From positions 1-64,000 of the forward strand of contig NZ_SZVW01000021.1 in NCBI RefSeq assembly GCF_007655005.1: a DNA stretch of 64,000 nt, written 5' to 3'. Under the pieces are notes generated by a model. The model was not told the DNA's origin and made no database searches. It was given only the letters and a program-made list of their open reading frames with translations. Below, piece after piece: positions 27,608 to 37,323 of this stretch (positions are counted from its first letter, which is position 1; each line of letters opens with the position of its first letter). The DNA is from Streptomyces tibetensis. Its GTDB lineage: Bacteria; Actinomycetota; Actinomycetes; Streptomycetales; Streptomycetaceae. Made by a program: the position numbers and the translations under genes.

Positions 27608-28288
27608 TTACGTCTTTGCGGGGACACCCGTGAGCGCCGTGACGACCGGATCGAGGGCCTGGTGTATCTCGTCCCCGATGGACCGGAAGAACGTCAAGGG
27701 GGCACCGTAGGGGTCGTAGACCTCGTCCGCCTCGGCCGTCGGGGCCAGCAGCCACCCGCGTAGAGCGGCCGCGGCGCGGACCAGTGCACGCGCGCGGATG
27801 ACCACGCCCTCCTCCAGGGGCGGCAGGGTCGCCGGGTCGATGGCCTTGACCAGGCGGGTGAACTCCTTGAGCGTGAAGGTCCGCAGGCCCGCGGAGTGGC
27901 CCATGGAGATGACCTGCGCCCGGTGGTCCCTGGTGGCGGTCAGCACCAGGTCGGCGCGGATCACGTGTTCGTCGAGGAGCTCGCGCCCGGTGAAGCCGGA
28001 GGCGTCCGCGCCGAAGTCGGCCAGGACGGTCTCCGCGTGGGACTCCATGGGCGCGCCCTCGTGGCCCCAGGTGCCCGCGCTCTCCACGATCAGCCCGCCG
28101 CCCAGGATGCCGAGCCGCTCCCGCACCGCATGGCGGGTCAGCCGCTCGGTGATGGGCGAGCGGCACACGTTGCCGGTGCTGACGTGGAGGATCCGGAAGC
28201 TGTCACGCGGAAGCCCCACGAACGTCGTCGTGATCTCCGCCGCGCTTTCCCCGCTGCCTATGCCACGCCCCGGTCCAGGGGCCGTCAA
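27608..28288 (-). CDS. low-molecular-weight phosphatase-fold protein lacking the catalytic Cys
   Basis: This 226-residue protein has the LMW-PTP P-loop near residues 36-45, but it reads VSTGNVCRSP. The first position, Cys in active enzymes (C-X-G-N-X-C-R-S), is Ser (codon AGC, + strand 28178-28180, residue 37). The P-loop Arg and the later Asp-Pro of DEVYDPYG are retained. A C-to-S change at this site normally abolishes hydrolysis while keeping phosphate binding, so it may sense or trap a phospho-ligand. It overlaps the Sua5 stop by 4 bp (ATGA) and is followed by the SHMT gene. Confidence 0.82.
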   Translation of the reverse strand: MTAPGPGRGIGSGESAAEITTTFVGLPRDSFRILHVSTGNVCRSPITERLTRHAVRERLGILGGGLIVESAGTWGHEGAPMESHAETVLADFGADASGFTGRELLDEHVIRADLVLTATRDHRAQVISMGHSAGLRTFTLKEFTRLVKAIDPATLPPLEEGVVIRARALVRAAAALRGWLLAPTAEADEVYDPYGAPLTFFRSIGDEIHQALDPVVTALTGVPAKT

Positions 28289-28932
28289 TTCGCCACCTCG
28301 AGGTCGGGTACGACCTTTCGCAGCTCGTCCGCCGAGATGGCGCCGGCACGCAGCAGCAGCGGCACCTCACGGGTCACGTCGACGATCGACGACGGCACGA
28401 TGCCGGGGGTCGGGCCCCCGTCGAGGTAGACGGAGACGGAGTCGCCGAGCATCTCCTGCGCGGCGTCGCAGTCCTCCGGCGCCGGGTGGCCGGTCAGGTT
28501 GGCGGAGGAGACGGCCATGGGACCGACCTCGGTCAGCAGTTCGATGGCGACCGGGTGCAGCGGCATGCGCACGGCGACCGTGCCACGGGTGTCCCCGAGG
28601 TCCCACTGCAGGGACGGCTGGTGCCGCGCGACGAGCGTCAGCGCACCCGGCCAGAAGGCGTCGACCAGCTCCCAGGCCAGCTCGGAGAAGTCCGTGACGA
28701 GGCCGTGCAGGGTGTTCGGGGACCCGATGAGGACGGGCGTGGGCATGTTGCGGCCCCGGCCCTTCGCCTCCAGCAGGTCGGCGACCGCCTCCGAGGAGAA
28801 CGCGTCGGCGCCGATGCCGTACACCGTGTCCGTCGGCAGCACCACGAGCTCGCCACGGCGGACGGCGGACGCTGCCTCGCGCAGACCGGTCACACGGTCG
28901 GTCGCGTCGTTGGTGTCGTATCGCCGTGCCAT
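28285..28932 (-). CDS. L-threonylcarbamoyladenylate synthase (Sua5/YrdC/TsaC)
   Basis: This 215-residue enzyme makes threonylcarbamoyl-AMP for the t6A37 modification of ANN-decoding tRNAs. Family motifs are VVLPTDTVYGIGADAFS, LIGSPNTLHGLV and PMAVSSANLTGHP. The start at 28932 is set by GAGGAGGCCAGC just upstream. It is the short YrdC form without the Sua5 C-terminal domain. It sits between prmC (88 bp upstream) and the phosphatase-like gene (4-bp overlap), a conserved actinobacterial neighbourhood with prfA. Confidence 0.93.
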   Translation of the reverse strand: MARRYDTNDATDRVTGLREAASAVRRGELVVLPTDTVYGIGADAFSSEAVADLLEAKGRGRNMPTPVLIGSPNTLHGLVTDFSELAWELVDAFWPGALTLVARHQPSLQWDLGDTRGTVAVRMPLHPVAIELLTEVGPMAVSSANLTGHPAPEDCDAAQEMLGDSVSVYLDGGPTPGIVPSSIVDVTREVPLLLRAGAISADELRKVVPDLEVAN

Positions 28933-29020
28933 CTTTAGCTGGCCTCCTCGTACACGTACTGCTGGGATGAAGTCCACGAAGTCCAAGAGGTCCGCGAAGA
29001 GCGCGGGGTGCCCGGTGTGC

Positions 29021-29866
29021 TCACGGCAGCGCCTTGCGGGCCGTGGCGAAGCGCGGGCGGTTGTTGAGGTCGGGGTGGTCGGCCGCGTCGGCCCAGCCCC
29101 GTTCCTCGGTGAAGATCCACGGCACCTGGCCGCCCTGGGTGTCCGCGTGCTCGACGACGACCACACCGCCCGGGCGCAGCAGCCGGTGCGCGGTGCGTTC
29201 CAGGCCGCGGATGAGGTCCAGGCCGTCCTCGCCGGAGAAGAGGGCCATGTCGGGGTCGTAGTCCCGTGCCTCGGGGGCGACGTACTCCCACTCGGTGAGC
29301 GGGATGTACGGCGGGTTGGTGATGACCAGGTCGACCTGGCCGTCCAGGTCGGGGAAGGCGGTGAGGGCGTTGCCCTGCCGCAGGTCGACCCTGGACCCCT
29401 CGACGTTCTTGCGGGTCCACTTGAGGGCGTCCTCGGACAGCTCCACGGCGTGCACGCGCGAGCGCGGCACCTCCTGGGCGAGGGCGAGCGCGATGGCGCC
29501 GGAGCCGGTGCACAGGTCGACGATGCACGGCTCGACGACGTCCATGGCCCGTACGGCGTCTATGGCCCAGCCGACCACGGACTCCGTCTCGGGCCGCGGC
29601 ACGAACACCCCGGGGCCGACCTGGAGTTCCAGGTAGCGGAAGTAGGCGCGCCCGGTGATGTGCTGGAGCGGTTCGCGGGCCTCGCGGCGGGCGATGACCT
29701 CCCAGTAGCGGGCGTCGAAGTCGGAGTCCCTGACGGAGTGCAGCTCGCCGCGCTTGACGCCGTGCACGAACGCGGCGAGTTCCTCCGCGTCGGTACGCGG
29801 CGAGGGCACGCCGGCGTCGGCGAGCCGCTGGGTGGCCTGGGCCACCTCCGCGAGCAGCAGGTTCAC
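29021..29866 (-). CDS. prmC: release factor glutamine methyltransferase PrmC
   Basis: This 281-residue SAM-dependent methyltransferase methylates the Gln of the GGQ motif in release factors. It has an N-terminal helical bundle (about 1-85), the SAM motif VDLCTGSGAIALALAQE and the catalytic NPPY in VITNPPYIPLTEW (about residue 185). It lies directly after prfA, whose product is its substrate; the 53-bp gap suggests co-transcription. Confidence 0.95.
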   Translation of the reverse strand: MNLLLAEVAQATQRLADAGVPSPRTDAEELAAFVHGVKRGELHSVRDSDFDARYWEVIARREAREPLQHITGRAYFRYLELQVGPGVFVPRPETESVVGWAIDAVRAMDVVEPCIVDLCTGSGAIALALAQEVPRSRVHAVELSEDALKWTRKNVEGSRVDLRQGNALTAFPDLDGQVDLVITNPPYIPLTEWEYVAPEARDYDPDMALFSGEDGLDLIRGLERTAHRLLRPGGVVVVEHADTQGGQVPWIFTEERGWADAADHPDLNNRPRFATARKALP

Positions 29867-29919
29867 GCAAGTCCTCCGTATTACTCGTACGTGATCACTC
29901 GTACGTGCTCGTGCCTGCC

Positions 29920-30996
<1,077 letters not shown>

Positions 30997-31045
30997 CTTG
31001 GGGCTCCTGTGTACGGACGGGGGGTGAAGGGCGGGCGACCAAAAA

Positions 31046-31092
31046 CGCCGGTCCCGGAGCGCCCGGTGAGGGGGCGCTTCCGCGGACCGGCG
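31046..31092 (-). terminator. rho-independent terminator of rpmE
   Basis: CGCCGGTCC (31046-31054) pairs with GGACCGGCG (31084-31092), and an inner CGG/GCGCCC helix continues with small bulges. On the minus strand the hairpin is followed by TTTTT (AAAAA at 31041-31045). A U-tract is unusual in this window and makes this a classical intrinsic terminator. Confidence 0.88.
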
Positions 31093-31104
31093 AAATGGGA
31101 CTCG

Positions 31105-31326
31105 CTACTTCTTGGAGCCGGCGGCCTTGCCGAAGCGGGCCTCGAAGCGGGCCACACGGCCACCGGTGTCGAGGATCTTCTGCTTGCCCGTGTAGAACGG
31201 GTGGCACTCGGAGCAGACATCGGCGCGGATGGCGCCGGACTCGATGGTGCTGCGAGTGGTGAACGACGCGCCGCAGGTGCAGCTGACCTGCGTCTCGACG
31301 TACTCGGGGTGGATGTCGCGCTTCAA
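31105..31326 (-). CDS. rpmE: ribosomal protein L31, zinc-binding form
   Basis: This 73-residue protein has four Cys ligands in VSCTCGASF and CSECHPFYTGKQ, so it is the zinc-containing (C+) version. It starts at TTG (31326) preceded by GGAG, giving MKRDIHPEYVETQ. A SigR-type promoter lies about 105 bp upstream (31430-31455). Control of zinc L31 by the thiol-stress sigma factor SigR is described in S. coelicolor. A U-tract terminator follows the gene. Confidence 0.96.
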   Translation of the reverse strand: MKRDIHPEYVETQVSCTCGASFTTRSTIESGAIRADVCSECHPFYTGKQKILDTGGRVARFEARFGKAAGSKK

Positions 31327-31429
31327 GGTGTCTCCTAGTTTCGGGAGGGCGCCGGGTCGCCGCCGCGGGGTGCGGGAGCGTGAACCGGGGCCGACGTACC
31401 AGTCTGCCAGGACTGGGGCCTACTCCCAA

Positions 31430-31455
31430 AACCGGGGGTTGTCGTTGTTTGTTCC
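31430..31455 (-). promoter_or_regulatory. SigR-type (thiol-oxidative stress) promoter of rpmE
   Basis: On the minus strand GGAAC (31455-31451) is followed, after exactly 18 bases, by GTT (31432-31430). This fits the SigR consensus GGAA(T/C)-N18-GTT. Its location upstream of rpmE matches the published SigR target rpmE. The start point would lie some 90-100 bases before the TTG start. Confidence 0.75.
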
Positions 31456-31534
31456 CTGCGGGCCGGTGGGGGCTTGTCGCGCCCCCGCGGCGGAGCCGCA
31501 CATCGATACAGCCCCGCGCCCCCGGGCGTGCCCC

Positions 31535-32671
31535 TCAGGGCGCGCTCACCACGCCCTTGGCCTCGCCCGTCGCCGATCCGGACGTCGCCGACTTCGGGAT
31601 CGGCTTGTCCTGCTCCAGCGCCTTCCAGATCTCGTCGGCCTTCTTCTTCTGGAGGAGGACGCGGTTGGGGTCGGCCGGGTCGTAGGCCACCGGCATCGTG
31701 ACCATGTGCATGTGGGACGGGCTGATGCCCTGGAGGCCGCTCGCGAAGGACGCGAGCTTGTTGACCGAGCCCAGGTCGGAGTCGGTCGTCACCGTATTCG
31801 TCGCGGTCTCCGCGAGGTCGAGCAGCTTCTTCGGGTTCGAGAAGACGCCGACGTCCTTGATCTGGTTGACCAGGGCCTTGATGAAGGCCTGCTGGAGCTG
31901 GATGCGGCCCAGGTCGGAGCCGTCGCCGACGCCGTGCCTCGTGCGGACCAGGCCCAGGGCCTGCTTGCCGTCGAGCGTGTGGGTGCCCGCCTTCAGCTTC
32001 AGATGGCTGTCGGGGTCGTCGATGCTCTTGGTCGTGGTGATCTCGACGCCGCCGAGGTCGTCGATGAGCTTCTGGAAGCCGGCGAAGTCGACTTCCAGGT
32101 AGTGGTCCATGCGTAGGTCGGTGATCGACTCGACGGTCTTCACGGCGCAGGCGGCCCCGCCGGTGGAGTACGCGGAGTTGAACATCACGCTCTGGGCGGC
32201 GGGGTGGTCGTTGCCCTTGGTGTCCGTGCAGGACGGGCGGTCGATCAGGGTGTCGCGCGGGACGGAGACGACGCTGGCCTTCTTGTGGCCCTTGTAGATG
32301 TGCACGATCATCGCCGTGTCGGAGCGGGCGCTGCCGTCGTCGGTGCCGCCGCCGAGCTTCTTGTTGCCTCCGGCGCGGGTGTCGGAGCCGAGGACGAGGA
32401 TGTTCTCGGAGCCGTTGTCGACCTTCTTGGGCCGGTCCGTGCCGAGAGCCTGGTCGATGTCGACGCTCTTGAGGTTGCCGTTGAGCTTGAAGTACAGGTA
32501 ACCGGCTCCGGCGCCACCCAGCACGACGATGCCCGCGGTGGTCCAGGCCGTGATCATCAGGCCCTTGTGGCGTCTCGGGGGCTTGCGTCGCCGACCCTTG
32601 CCGCGATGACGCGCTCCGTTGATGCCGTTGCTTCCCGGTATGCCCGGATCCGGCGTGCTCTCGGCAGACAT
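31535..32671 (-). CDS. LytR-CpsA-Psr (LCP) family cell-wall transferase
   Basis: This 378-residue protein has a short basic cytoplasmic N-terminus (GKGRRRKPPRRHKG), one membrane helix (about 38-60), then an extracellular LCP domain. Family motifs include ILVLGSDTRAGGNK, SVPRDTLID with the key Arg and Asp, and LGLVRTRHGVGDGSDLGRI. LCP proteins attach teichoic acid or other undecaprenyl-linked polymers to peptidoglycan; the polymer is not known here. It may act on a product begun by the WecA-like transferase 6 kb away. Confidence 0.9.
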   Translation of the reverse strand: MSAESTPDPGIPGSNGINGARHRGKGRRRKPPRRHKGLMITAWTTAGIVVLGGAGAGYLYFKLNGNLKSVDIDQALGTDRPKKVDNGSENILVLGSDTRAGGNKKLGGGTDDGSARSDTAMIVHIYKGHKKASVVSVPRDTLIDRPSCTDTKGNDHPAAQSVMFNSAYSTGGAACAVKTVESITDLRMDHYLEVDFAGFQKLIDDLGGVEITTTKSIDDPDSHLKLKAGTHTLDGKQALGLVRTRHGVGDGSDLGRIQLQQAFIKALVNQIKDVGVFSNPKKLLDLAETATNTVTTDSDLGSVNKLASFASGLQGISPSHMHMVTMPVAYDPADPNRVLLQKKKADEIWKALEQDKPIPKSATSGSATGEAKGVVSAP

Positions 32672-32804
32672 GTACTCCTCAGCTCTTCTACGGTCGCTTA
32701 CCCCCTGCGGTCAGCGCCAGGCATGGCCGGAAAAGAACCTTCCTCGCACCATCGTCGCCCCACCCGGTCAGATGGAGAAACTCGGGAAAGGGTTGCACAA
32801 CGGA

Positions 32805-32835
32805 CTGTGCCCACCGCGTACGGCGGTGGGCACAG
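32805..32835. terminator. terminator downstream of the secreted protease gene
   Basis: CTGTGCCCACCGC at 32805-32817 pairs perfectly with 32823-32835 (13 bp) around GTACG. It begins 43 bp past the protease stop and upstream of the LCP gene on the same strand. Confidence 0.85.
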
Positions 32836-32878
32836 CGTGTGTTCGGCACGGCGGGACGTACCCCGCTCACCAGCGATT

Positions 32879-34678
32879 TCAGCCGAAGATGTCGTACTGC
32901 TTGAAATCGGTGCCGACGGACTTCCGTGTGGCGAAGATCTCGCTGGTCCCCTTGCCGGTGCCGGCGTACAGGTAGAGCGTGCCGCCGGGGGTGCGGGCCA
33001 GGAAGTCGGCCTTGCCGTCGCCGGTGACGTCACCCGGCGCGTCGAAGGCGTTGTACCCGTCCCACGTGCGCACCTTGACCCGGGCCGAGAAGGCGCCCGA
33101 GCCGGCCTTGCCGGTGCCCTTGTAGAGGTAGAGGTAGCTGCCGGACTTGCTGCGGGCGATCAGGTCGGTCTTGCCGTCCCCGTTGAAGTCGCCCTTGCCG
33201 CGCACGGAGTTGTACTGGTTCCAGCCGGAGCCGACCTTCACGCGGGACGCGAAGGTGCCGTTGCCCTTGCCCGGGTAGATCCACAGGACGCCCGCGGAGT
33301 CGACCGACAGCATGTCGGGCAGGTAGTCGCCGGTGACGTCACCCGGGGTGATGATCCGGGTGCGGGTCTTCCAGTTGTCGGCGATCTGCTTGGTGGTCCA
33401 GGTGCCGCTGGAGATGACGTAGTGCGTCCAGAAGACGTCGCCGTCGCTGCTGCGCCGGTAGACCAGGTCCTGGTAGCCGTCCCGGTCCAGGTCGGTCTGC
33501 AGGACGACGTTGACGCCGTTCCAGTCCCCCCAGGACTCGCGGGCGGCGAAGGACGTGCCGTTGGAGTCCTTGGAGTAGCCGGTCTTGGTGGAGGCGTTGC
33601 GCACCCACAGGTCGGCCTTGTGGTCACCGCTGATGTTGGTGTCGTCGAGGCGCGGGTAGGCGGCGCCGACGTAGGTGCTGACCTTGCTGAAGACGCTGTA
33701 GGCGCCCTTCTGGACGCAGTCGGTCACACCCCAGGACACGACACCGACGATCCGGTTGTTCACGACCAGGGGGCCGCCGGAGTCGCCGTTGCAGGCGGAG
33801 ACGGTGCCGGTGTCGCTGCCGGTGGCGGGCTTGCCCGCGCAGACCATGTGGCCCTTGACGAAGTCCGCGCCGTACGTCCCGGAGCACGTCGTGTCGGACT
33901 GCATGGGCAGGGTGGCCGTCTTCAGCGTCTCGGAGATGTCGTCGTTGGTGGAGCTGGTGCGGCCCCAGCCGTAGACCTTGGCGCTGGTGCCGGCCTTGTA
34001 CGACGTGGTGTCGCCGGACGTCGTCATCCGGATCGGGGTGGCCTTGACCGGGACGGGCAGGGTCAGCACCGCGATGTCGTTGTCGATGGTGTTCGCGTTG
34101 TACGACGGGTGGTTCCACTGCCGCCAGACGCCGGTGACGGTACCGCCGTGCAGGTCGGTGCCGTCGGCCGAGGGCAGCTGGGAGGTGCCGGTGACGACGG
34201 CGCCGTTGGCGTTCCAGTTGTAGCCCTTGACGCAGTGCGCGGCGGTGAGGATCTTCGTCGGCGCGACGACGGTGCCGCCGCAGAAGAAGCCGATGTCGTC
34301 GGCGGTGCTGGAGGTGCCCCGGTCGTCGTAGTAGTGGAGCTGCGCCATCCACGGGGCCGTGCTGATGGTGGTCTCGTTGCCACCGATGATCTTCGGGTCG
34401 ATGTTGCTGGTGCCGGTGCTCGCGCTGAGCGAGGCCTTGCTCGTCCTGCCCGCGACGTCGTCACCGGCCATGGCGCCCGCGACGCGCTTCTCCAGCACGG
34501 CGAGCGACGGCGAGCTGACGGCGGGCTTGACCGTCGGCTGCGGCAGCGGCGTGGCCGCGTCGGCGGACGTCGTCAGCAGCGCGCCGGCCACGGCGGCGGC
34601 GACACCGGCCGCGGCGACGGGCAGGGCTATGCGTATCCGGCGTCTGTGCCGACCGCCCCCGGGCATGGGTGTACCCAC
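32879..34678 (-). CDS. secreted trypsin-like serine protease with FG-GAP/VCBS repeats
   Basis: This 599-residue protein starts at GTG 34678 (MGTPMPGGGRHRRRIRIALP), with a twin-basic signal peptide of about 41 residues cut after SADA, then a propeptide. The S1 protease domain (about 92-335) shows the triad: His in LTAAHCVKGY, Asp in NDIAVLTLP and Ser in CNGDSGGPL. The C-terminal 260 residues form about five repeats with FNGDGKTDLIAR- and VTGDGKADFLAR-type FG-GAP/VCBS motifs, a beta-propeller often binding Ca2+. Probable role is extracellular protein degradation. It is bounded by terminators on both sides, so it is an independent unit between rho and the LCP gene. Confidence 0.9.
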   Translation of the reverse strand: MGTPMPGGGRHRRRIRIALPVAAAGVAAAVAGALLTTSADAATPLPQPTVKPAVSSPSLAVLEKRVAGAMAGDDVAGRTSKASLSASTGTSNIDPKIIGGNETTISTAPWMAQLHYYDDRGTSSTADDIGFFCGGTVVAPTKILTAAHCVKGYNWNANGAVVTGTSQLPSADGTDLHGGTVTGVWRQWNHPSYNANTIDNDIAVLTLPVPVKATPIRMTTSGDTTSYKAGTSAKVYGWGRTSSTNDDISETLKTATLPMQSDTTCSGTYGADFVKGHMVCAGKPATGSDTGTVSACNGDSGGPLVVNNRIVGVVSWGVTDCVQKGAYSVFSKVSTYVGAAYPRLDDTNISGDHKADLWVRNASTKTGYSKDSNGTSFAARESWGDWNGVNVVLQTDLDRDGYQDLVYRRSSDGDVFWTHYVISSGTWTTKQIADNWKTRTRIITPGDVTGDYLPDMLSVDSAGVLWIYPGKGNGTFASRVKVGSGWNQYNSVRGKGDFNGDGKTDLIARSKSGSYLYLYKGTGKAGSGAFSARVKVRTWDGYNAFDAPGDVTGDGKADFLARTPGGTLYLYAGTGKGTSEIFATRKSVGTDFKQYDIFG

Positions 34679-34743
34679 GAATGTCCCCCCTCGGGATCAC
34701 AAGTTCGAAGAGAGCGTGATCCTACCCGCACAGGAACAGCACG

Positions 34744-34774
34744 GAGGGCCGCCCCCGTGCGGGGAGCGGCCCTC
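34744..34774 (-). terminator. terminator of rho
   Basis: GAGGGCCGC at 34744-34752 pairs with GCGGCCCTC at 34766-34774, with an inner CCCC/GGGG helix. It begins 43 bp after the rho stop and precedes the protease start. Confidence 0.8.
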
Positions 34775-34817
34775 TTGTGCAGTCCTTACCGAGTCGACCT
34801 AACCCGGCCGACTCACC

Positions 34818-36920
34818 TCAGTCGCCGTTACCGGGCGTCGGGGTGGTCTTCTGGATCTGCATCAGGAACTCGGCGTTCGACTTCGTCTGCTTCATCTTGT
34901 CGAGCAGCAGCTCGACGGCCTGCTGCTGGTCGAGGGCGTGCAGCACCCGGCGCAGCTTCCAGACGATGGCGAGCTCGTCGGGGGCGAGCAGGATCTCTTC
35001 CTTGCGGGTACCGGACGCGTCGACGTCCACCGCCGGGAAGATGCGCTTGTCGGCGAGCTTCCGGTCGAGCTTGAGCTCCGCGTTGCCGGTGCCCTTGAAC
35101 TCCTCGAAGATCACCTCGTCCATGCGGGACCCGGTGTCCACCAGGGCGGTGGCGAGGATCGTCAGCGAGCCGCCGTCCTCGATGTTGCGGGCCGCACCGA
35201 AGAAGCGCTTCGGCGGGTACAGCGCCGTCGAGTCGACACCACCGGACAGGATGCGGCCGGAGGCCGGGGCGGCGAGGTTGTACGCACGGCCCAGACGGGT
35301 GATCGAGTCGAGCAGCACGACCACGTCGTGACCCAGCTCCACCAGACGCTTGGCACGCTCGATGGCCAGCTCGGCGACCGTGGTGTGGTCCTCGGCCGGG
35401 CGGTCGAAGGTCGAGGAGATGACCTCGCCCTTCACCGACCGCTGCATGTCGGTGACCTCTTCCGGACGCTCGTCGACGAGGACGACCATCAGGTGGCACT
35501 CGGGGTTGTTGTGCGTGATCGCGTTGGCGATCGCCTGCATGATCATGGTCTTGCCGGTCTTCGGCGGGGCCACGATCAGACCGCGCTGGCCCTTACCGAT
35601 GGGCGAGACCAGGTCGATGATGCGGGTGGTGAGGACGCCCGGGTCCGTCTCCAGACGGAGGCGGTCCTGCGGGTACAGCGGCGTCAGCTTGTTGAACTCC
35701 GGCCGTCCACGCCCGGATTCGGGCGCCATGCCGTTGACGGAGTCCAGGCGCACCAGCGCGTTGAACTTCTCGCGCCGCTCGCCGTCCTTGGGCTGACGGA
35801 CCGCACCGGTGATGTGGTCGCCCTTGCGCAGGCCGTTCTTGCGGACCTGGGCGAGGGAGACGTACACGTCGTTCGGGCCGGGCAGGTAGCCGGACGTGCG
35901 GATGAACGCGTAGTTGTCGAGGATGTCCAGGATGCCCGCGACCGGGATCAGGACGTCGTCGTCGGTGATCTGCGGCTCGGAGGCGATGTCGTCGCGGCCG
36001 CGACGGCCACGGCGGTCGCGGTAACGGCCGCGACGGCCACGCCGGCCACCCTCGAAGTCGTCGTCATCCTGCTGCTGTCCCCGGTCCTGACGGCCGCCGC
36101 CCTGCTGGCTCTGCTGCTGGCCGCGCTGGCCGCCGCCCTGCTGGTCGTCGCCCTTGCCGCCGCGGCGGTCGCGGTCCCGGCCACCGCGGTCGCCACGGTC
36201 CGCGCGGTCGCCACGGTCCGCGCGGTCACGGCGGTCGCGCCGACGGCCGTCGGCGCCGTCACCGGCGTCGGACTTGGCCTCGTTGTTCTGGGACTGCTGC
36301 TGCGACTGGGCCGGCGTCTCGGCCTTGGTGTCGTTCTTCGCCTCGGCGACGACGGTCTCCGCGCCGGAAGCAGGGGCTCCGGCCTCGGCGGTGGCCCGGC
36401 GGCGACGGCGCTCGGGCGCCTCATCTCCCCCGCGCTCGCCCGCGCTCGCGCGGGACCCGTCGCGCGAGGGACCGCCGGCCGGCTGGCCGGGGATCTCGAT
36501 CTGCTGCTGGGCCACGGCCTTGTCGGCCTTGTCGGCCTTGTCCGCGGGGGCCTGGGAGGCCTCCTGCGCGTCCGCCTTCTTGTCCGCCTTCTCGGCGTTG
36601 TCGCCCGTACGGGTCCGCGAGGTGGCGCGGCGCTTGGGTTTGGTCTCGGCGGGGGCGTCGGCCTTCGCAGCCGGAGCGGCGCCGCCGGACGCCTGCGCCT
36701 CCTTGATGACCTCGATCAGCTGGCTCTTGCGCATACGCGCCGTGCCCCTGATACCGAGGCCCGAGGCGACCTGCTGCAGCTCGGCCAGCACCATGCCATC
36801 GAGGCCGGTACCGCGGCGCCGCCGGGAGCCGGCACCGCTGGCAGGCGCGGAGGCGTCCGTGGCGGGCGCGGCAGCGGTCTCCTCGACACGTGCGCCCATC
36901 AGATCGGTGGTGTCGCTCAC
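34818..36920 (-). CDS. rho: transcription termination factor Rho, extended actinobacterial form
   Basis: This protein has 700 residues, against about 420 in E. coli. The N-terminal Rho_N helix (about 22-60; LDGMVLAELQQVASGLGIRG) is followed by a 230-residue low-complexity insert rich in Arg, Asp, Gly and Gln, then the RNA-binding cold-shock fold (about 310-390) and the ATPase with Walker A VAPPKTGKTMIM (about 455). The Q-loop and R-loop region (LTIL..SRMDEV) is intact. It forms the hexameric helicase. The Arg/Asp-rich insert is common in actinobacterial Rho and binds RNA. The 5' untranslated region may exceed 100 bases. Confidence 0.96.
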   Translation of the reverse strand: MSDTTDLMGARVEETAAAPATDASAPASGAGSRRRRGTGLDGMVLAELQQVASGLGIRGTARMRKSQLIEVIKEAQASGGAAPAAKADAPAETKPKRRATSRTRTGDNAEKADKKADAQEASQAPADKADKADKAVAQQQIEIPGQPAGGPSRDGSRASAGERGGDEAPERRRRRATAEAGAPASGAETVVAEAKNDTKAETPAQSQQQSQNNEAKSDAGDGADGRRRDRRDRADRGDRADRGDRGGRDRDRRGGKGDDQQGGGQRGQQQSQQGGGRQDRGQQQDDDDFEGGRRGRRGRYRDRRGRRGRDDIASEPQITDDDVLIPVAGILDILDNYAFIRTSGYLPGPNDVYVSLAQVRKNGLRKGDHITGAVRQPKDGERREKFNALVRLDSVNGMAPESGRGRPEFNKLTPLYPQDRLRLETDPGVLTTRIIDLVSPIGKGQRGLIVAPPKTGKTMIMQAIANAITHNNPECHLMVVLVDERPEEVTDMQRSVKGEVISSTFDRPAEDHTTVAELAIERAKRLVELGHDVVVLLDSITRLGRAYNLAAPASGRILSGGVDSTALYPPKRFFGAARNIEDGGSLTILATALVDTGSRMDEVIFEEFKGTGNAELKLDRKLADKRIFPAVDVDASGTRKEEILLAPDELAIVWKLRRVLHALDQQQAVELLLDKMKQTKSNAEFLMQIQKTTPTPGNGD

Positions 36921-37323
36921 GAAGGGTCCTTCCCTGGAGCGGACGTCGGCCTGTCTGGCTCGGCGACCGTTTGTGCTGTCCGACTTCGGTTCGTGTGGTG
37001 TGAACCGTGCCGGGGCGGTGGTCCGCCTAAGCGGCGGAGGAATCTGGTGATGGCGCTTCCTTGAGCCGTGGCACCCAGTGTCAGTGTCACGCGGCGTGGT
37101 CGCACCGGTTCCGGAGCATGCCCTGCGCCCCGCTCAGTGCCCTCGTACGGCGTACGGATCGACGTACGGAACACAGTGCGGCTTGGGGGGCTCCCGGAAG
37201 AATGTCTGTCCCGGACGGGGACACGAGGCACCTCGCCATGGTGGGGTCGGGTGCAGACTTGAGGTTAACACTACCGGATCCAACAAACATTCCCCCTCCC
37301 GAAATCCGGTAACCGAGCGCTTT
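36921..37323. other. 403-bp intergenic region upstream of rho
   Basis: This holds the rho leader and the 3' end region of thrB. The part near thrB (about 37255-37310) is AT-rich (GGTTAACACTACCGG, CAACAAACATTCC) and most likely carries the rho promoter on the minus strand. GGAAT and GTT spaced by 19 bases occur there, one base off the SigR optimum. No convincing open frame is present. A long rho leader would fit autoregulation, as in other bacteria, but nothing in the sequence proves it. Confidence 0.5.

Noticed and set aside
37255..37310. SigR promoter for rho
   Set aside because: GGAAT and GTT occur with 19 rather than 18 bases between them and no supporting knowledge links rho to SigR, so I mention it only as a note.
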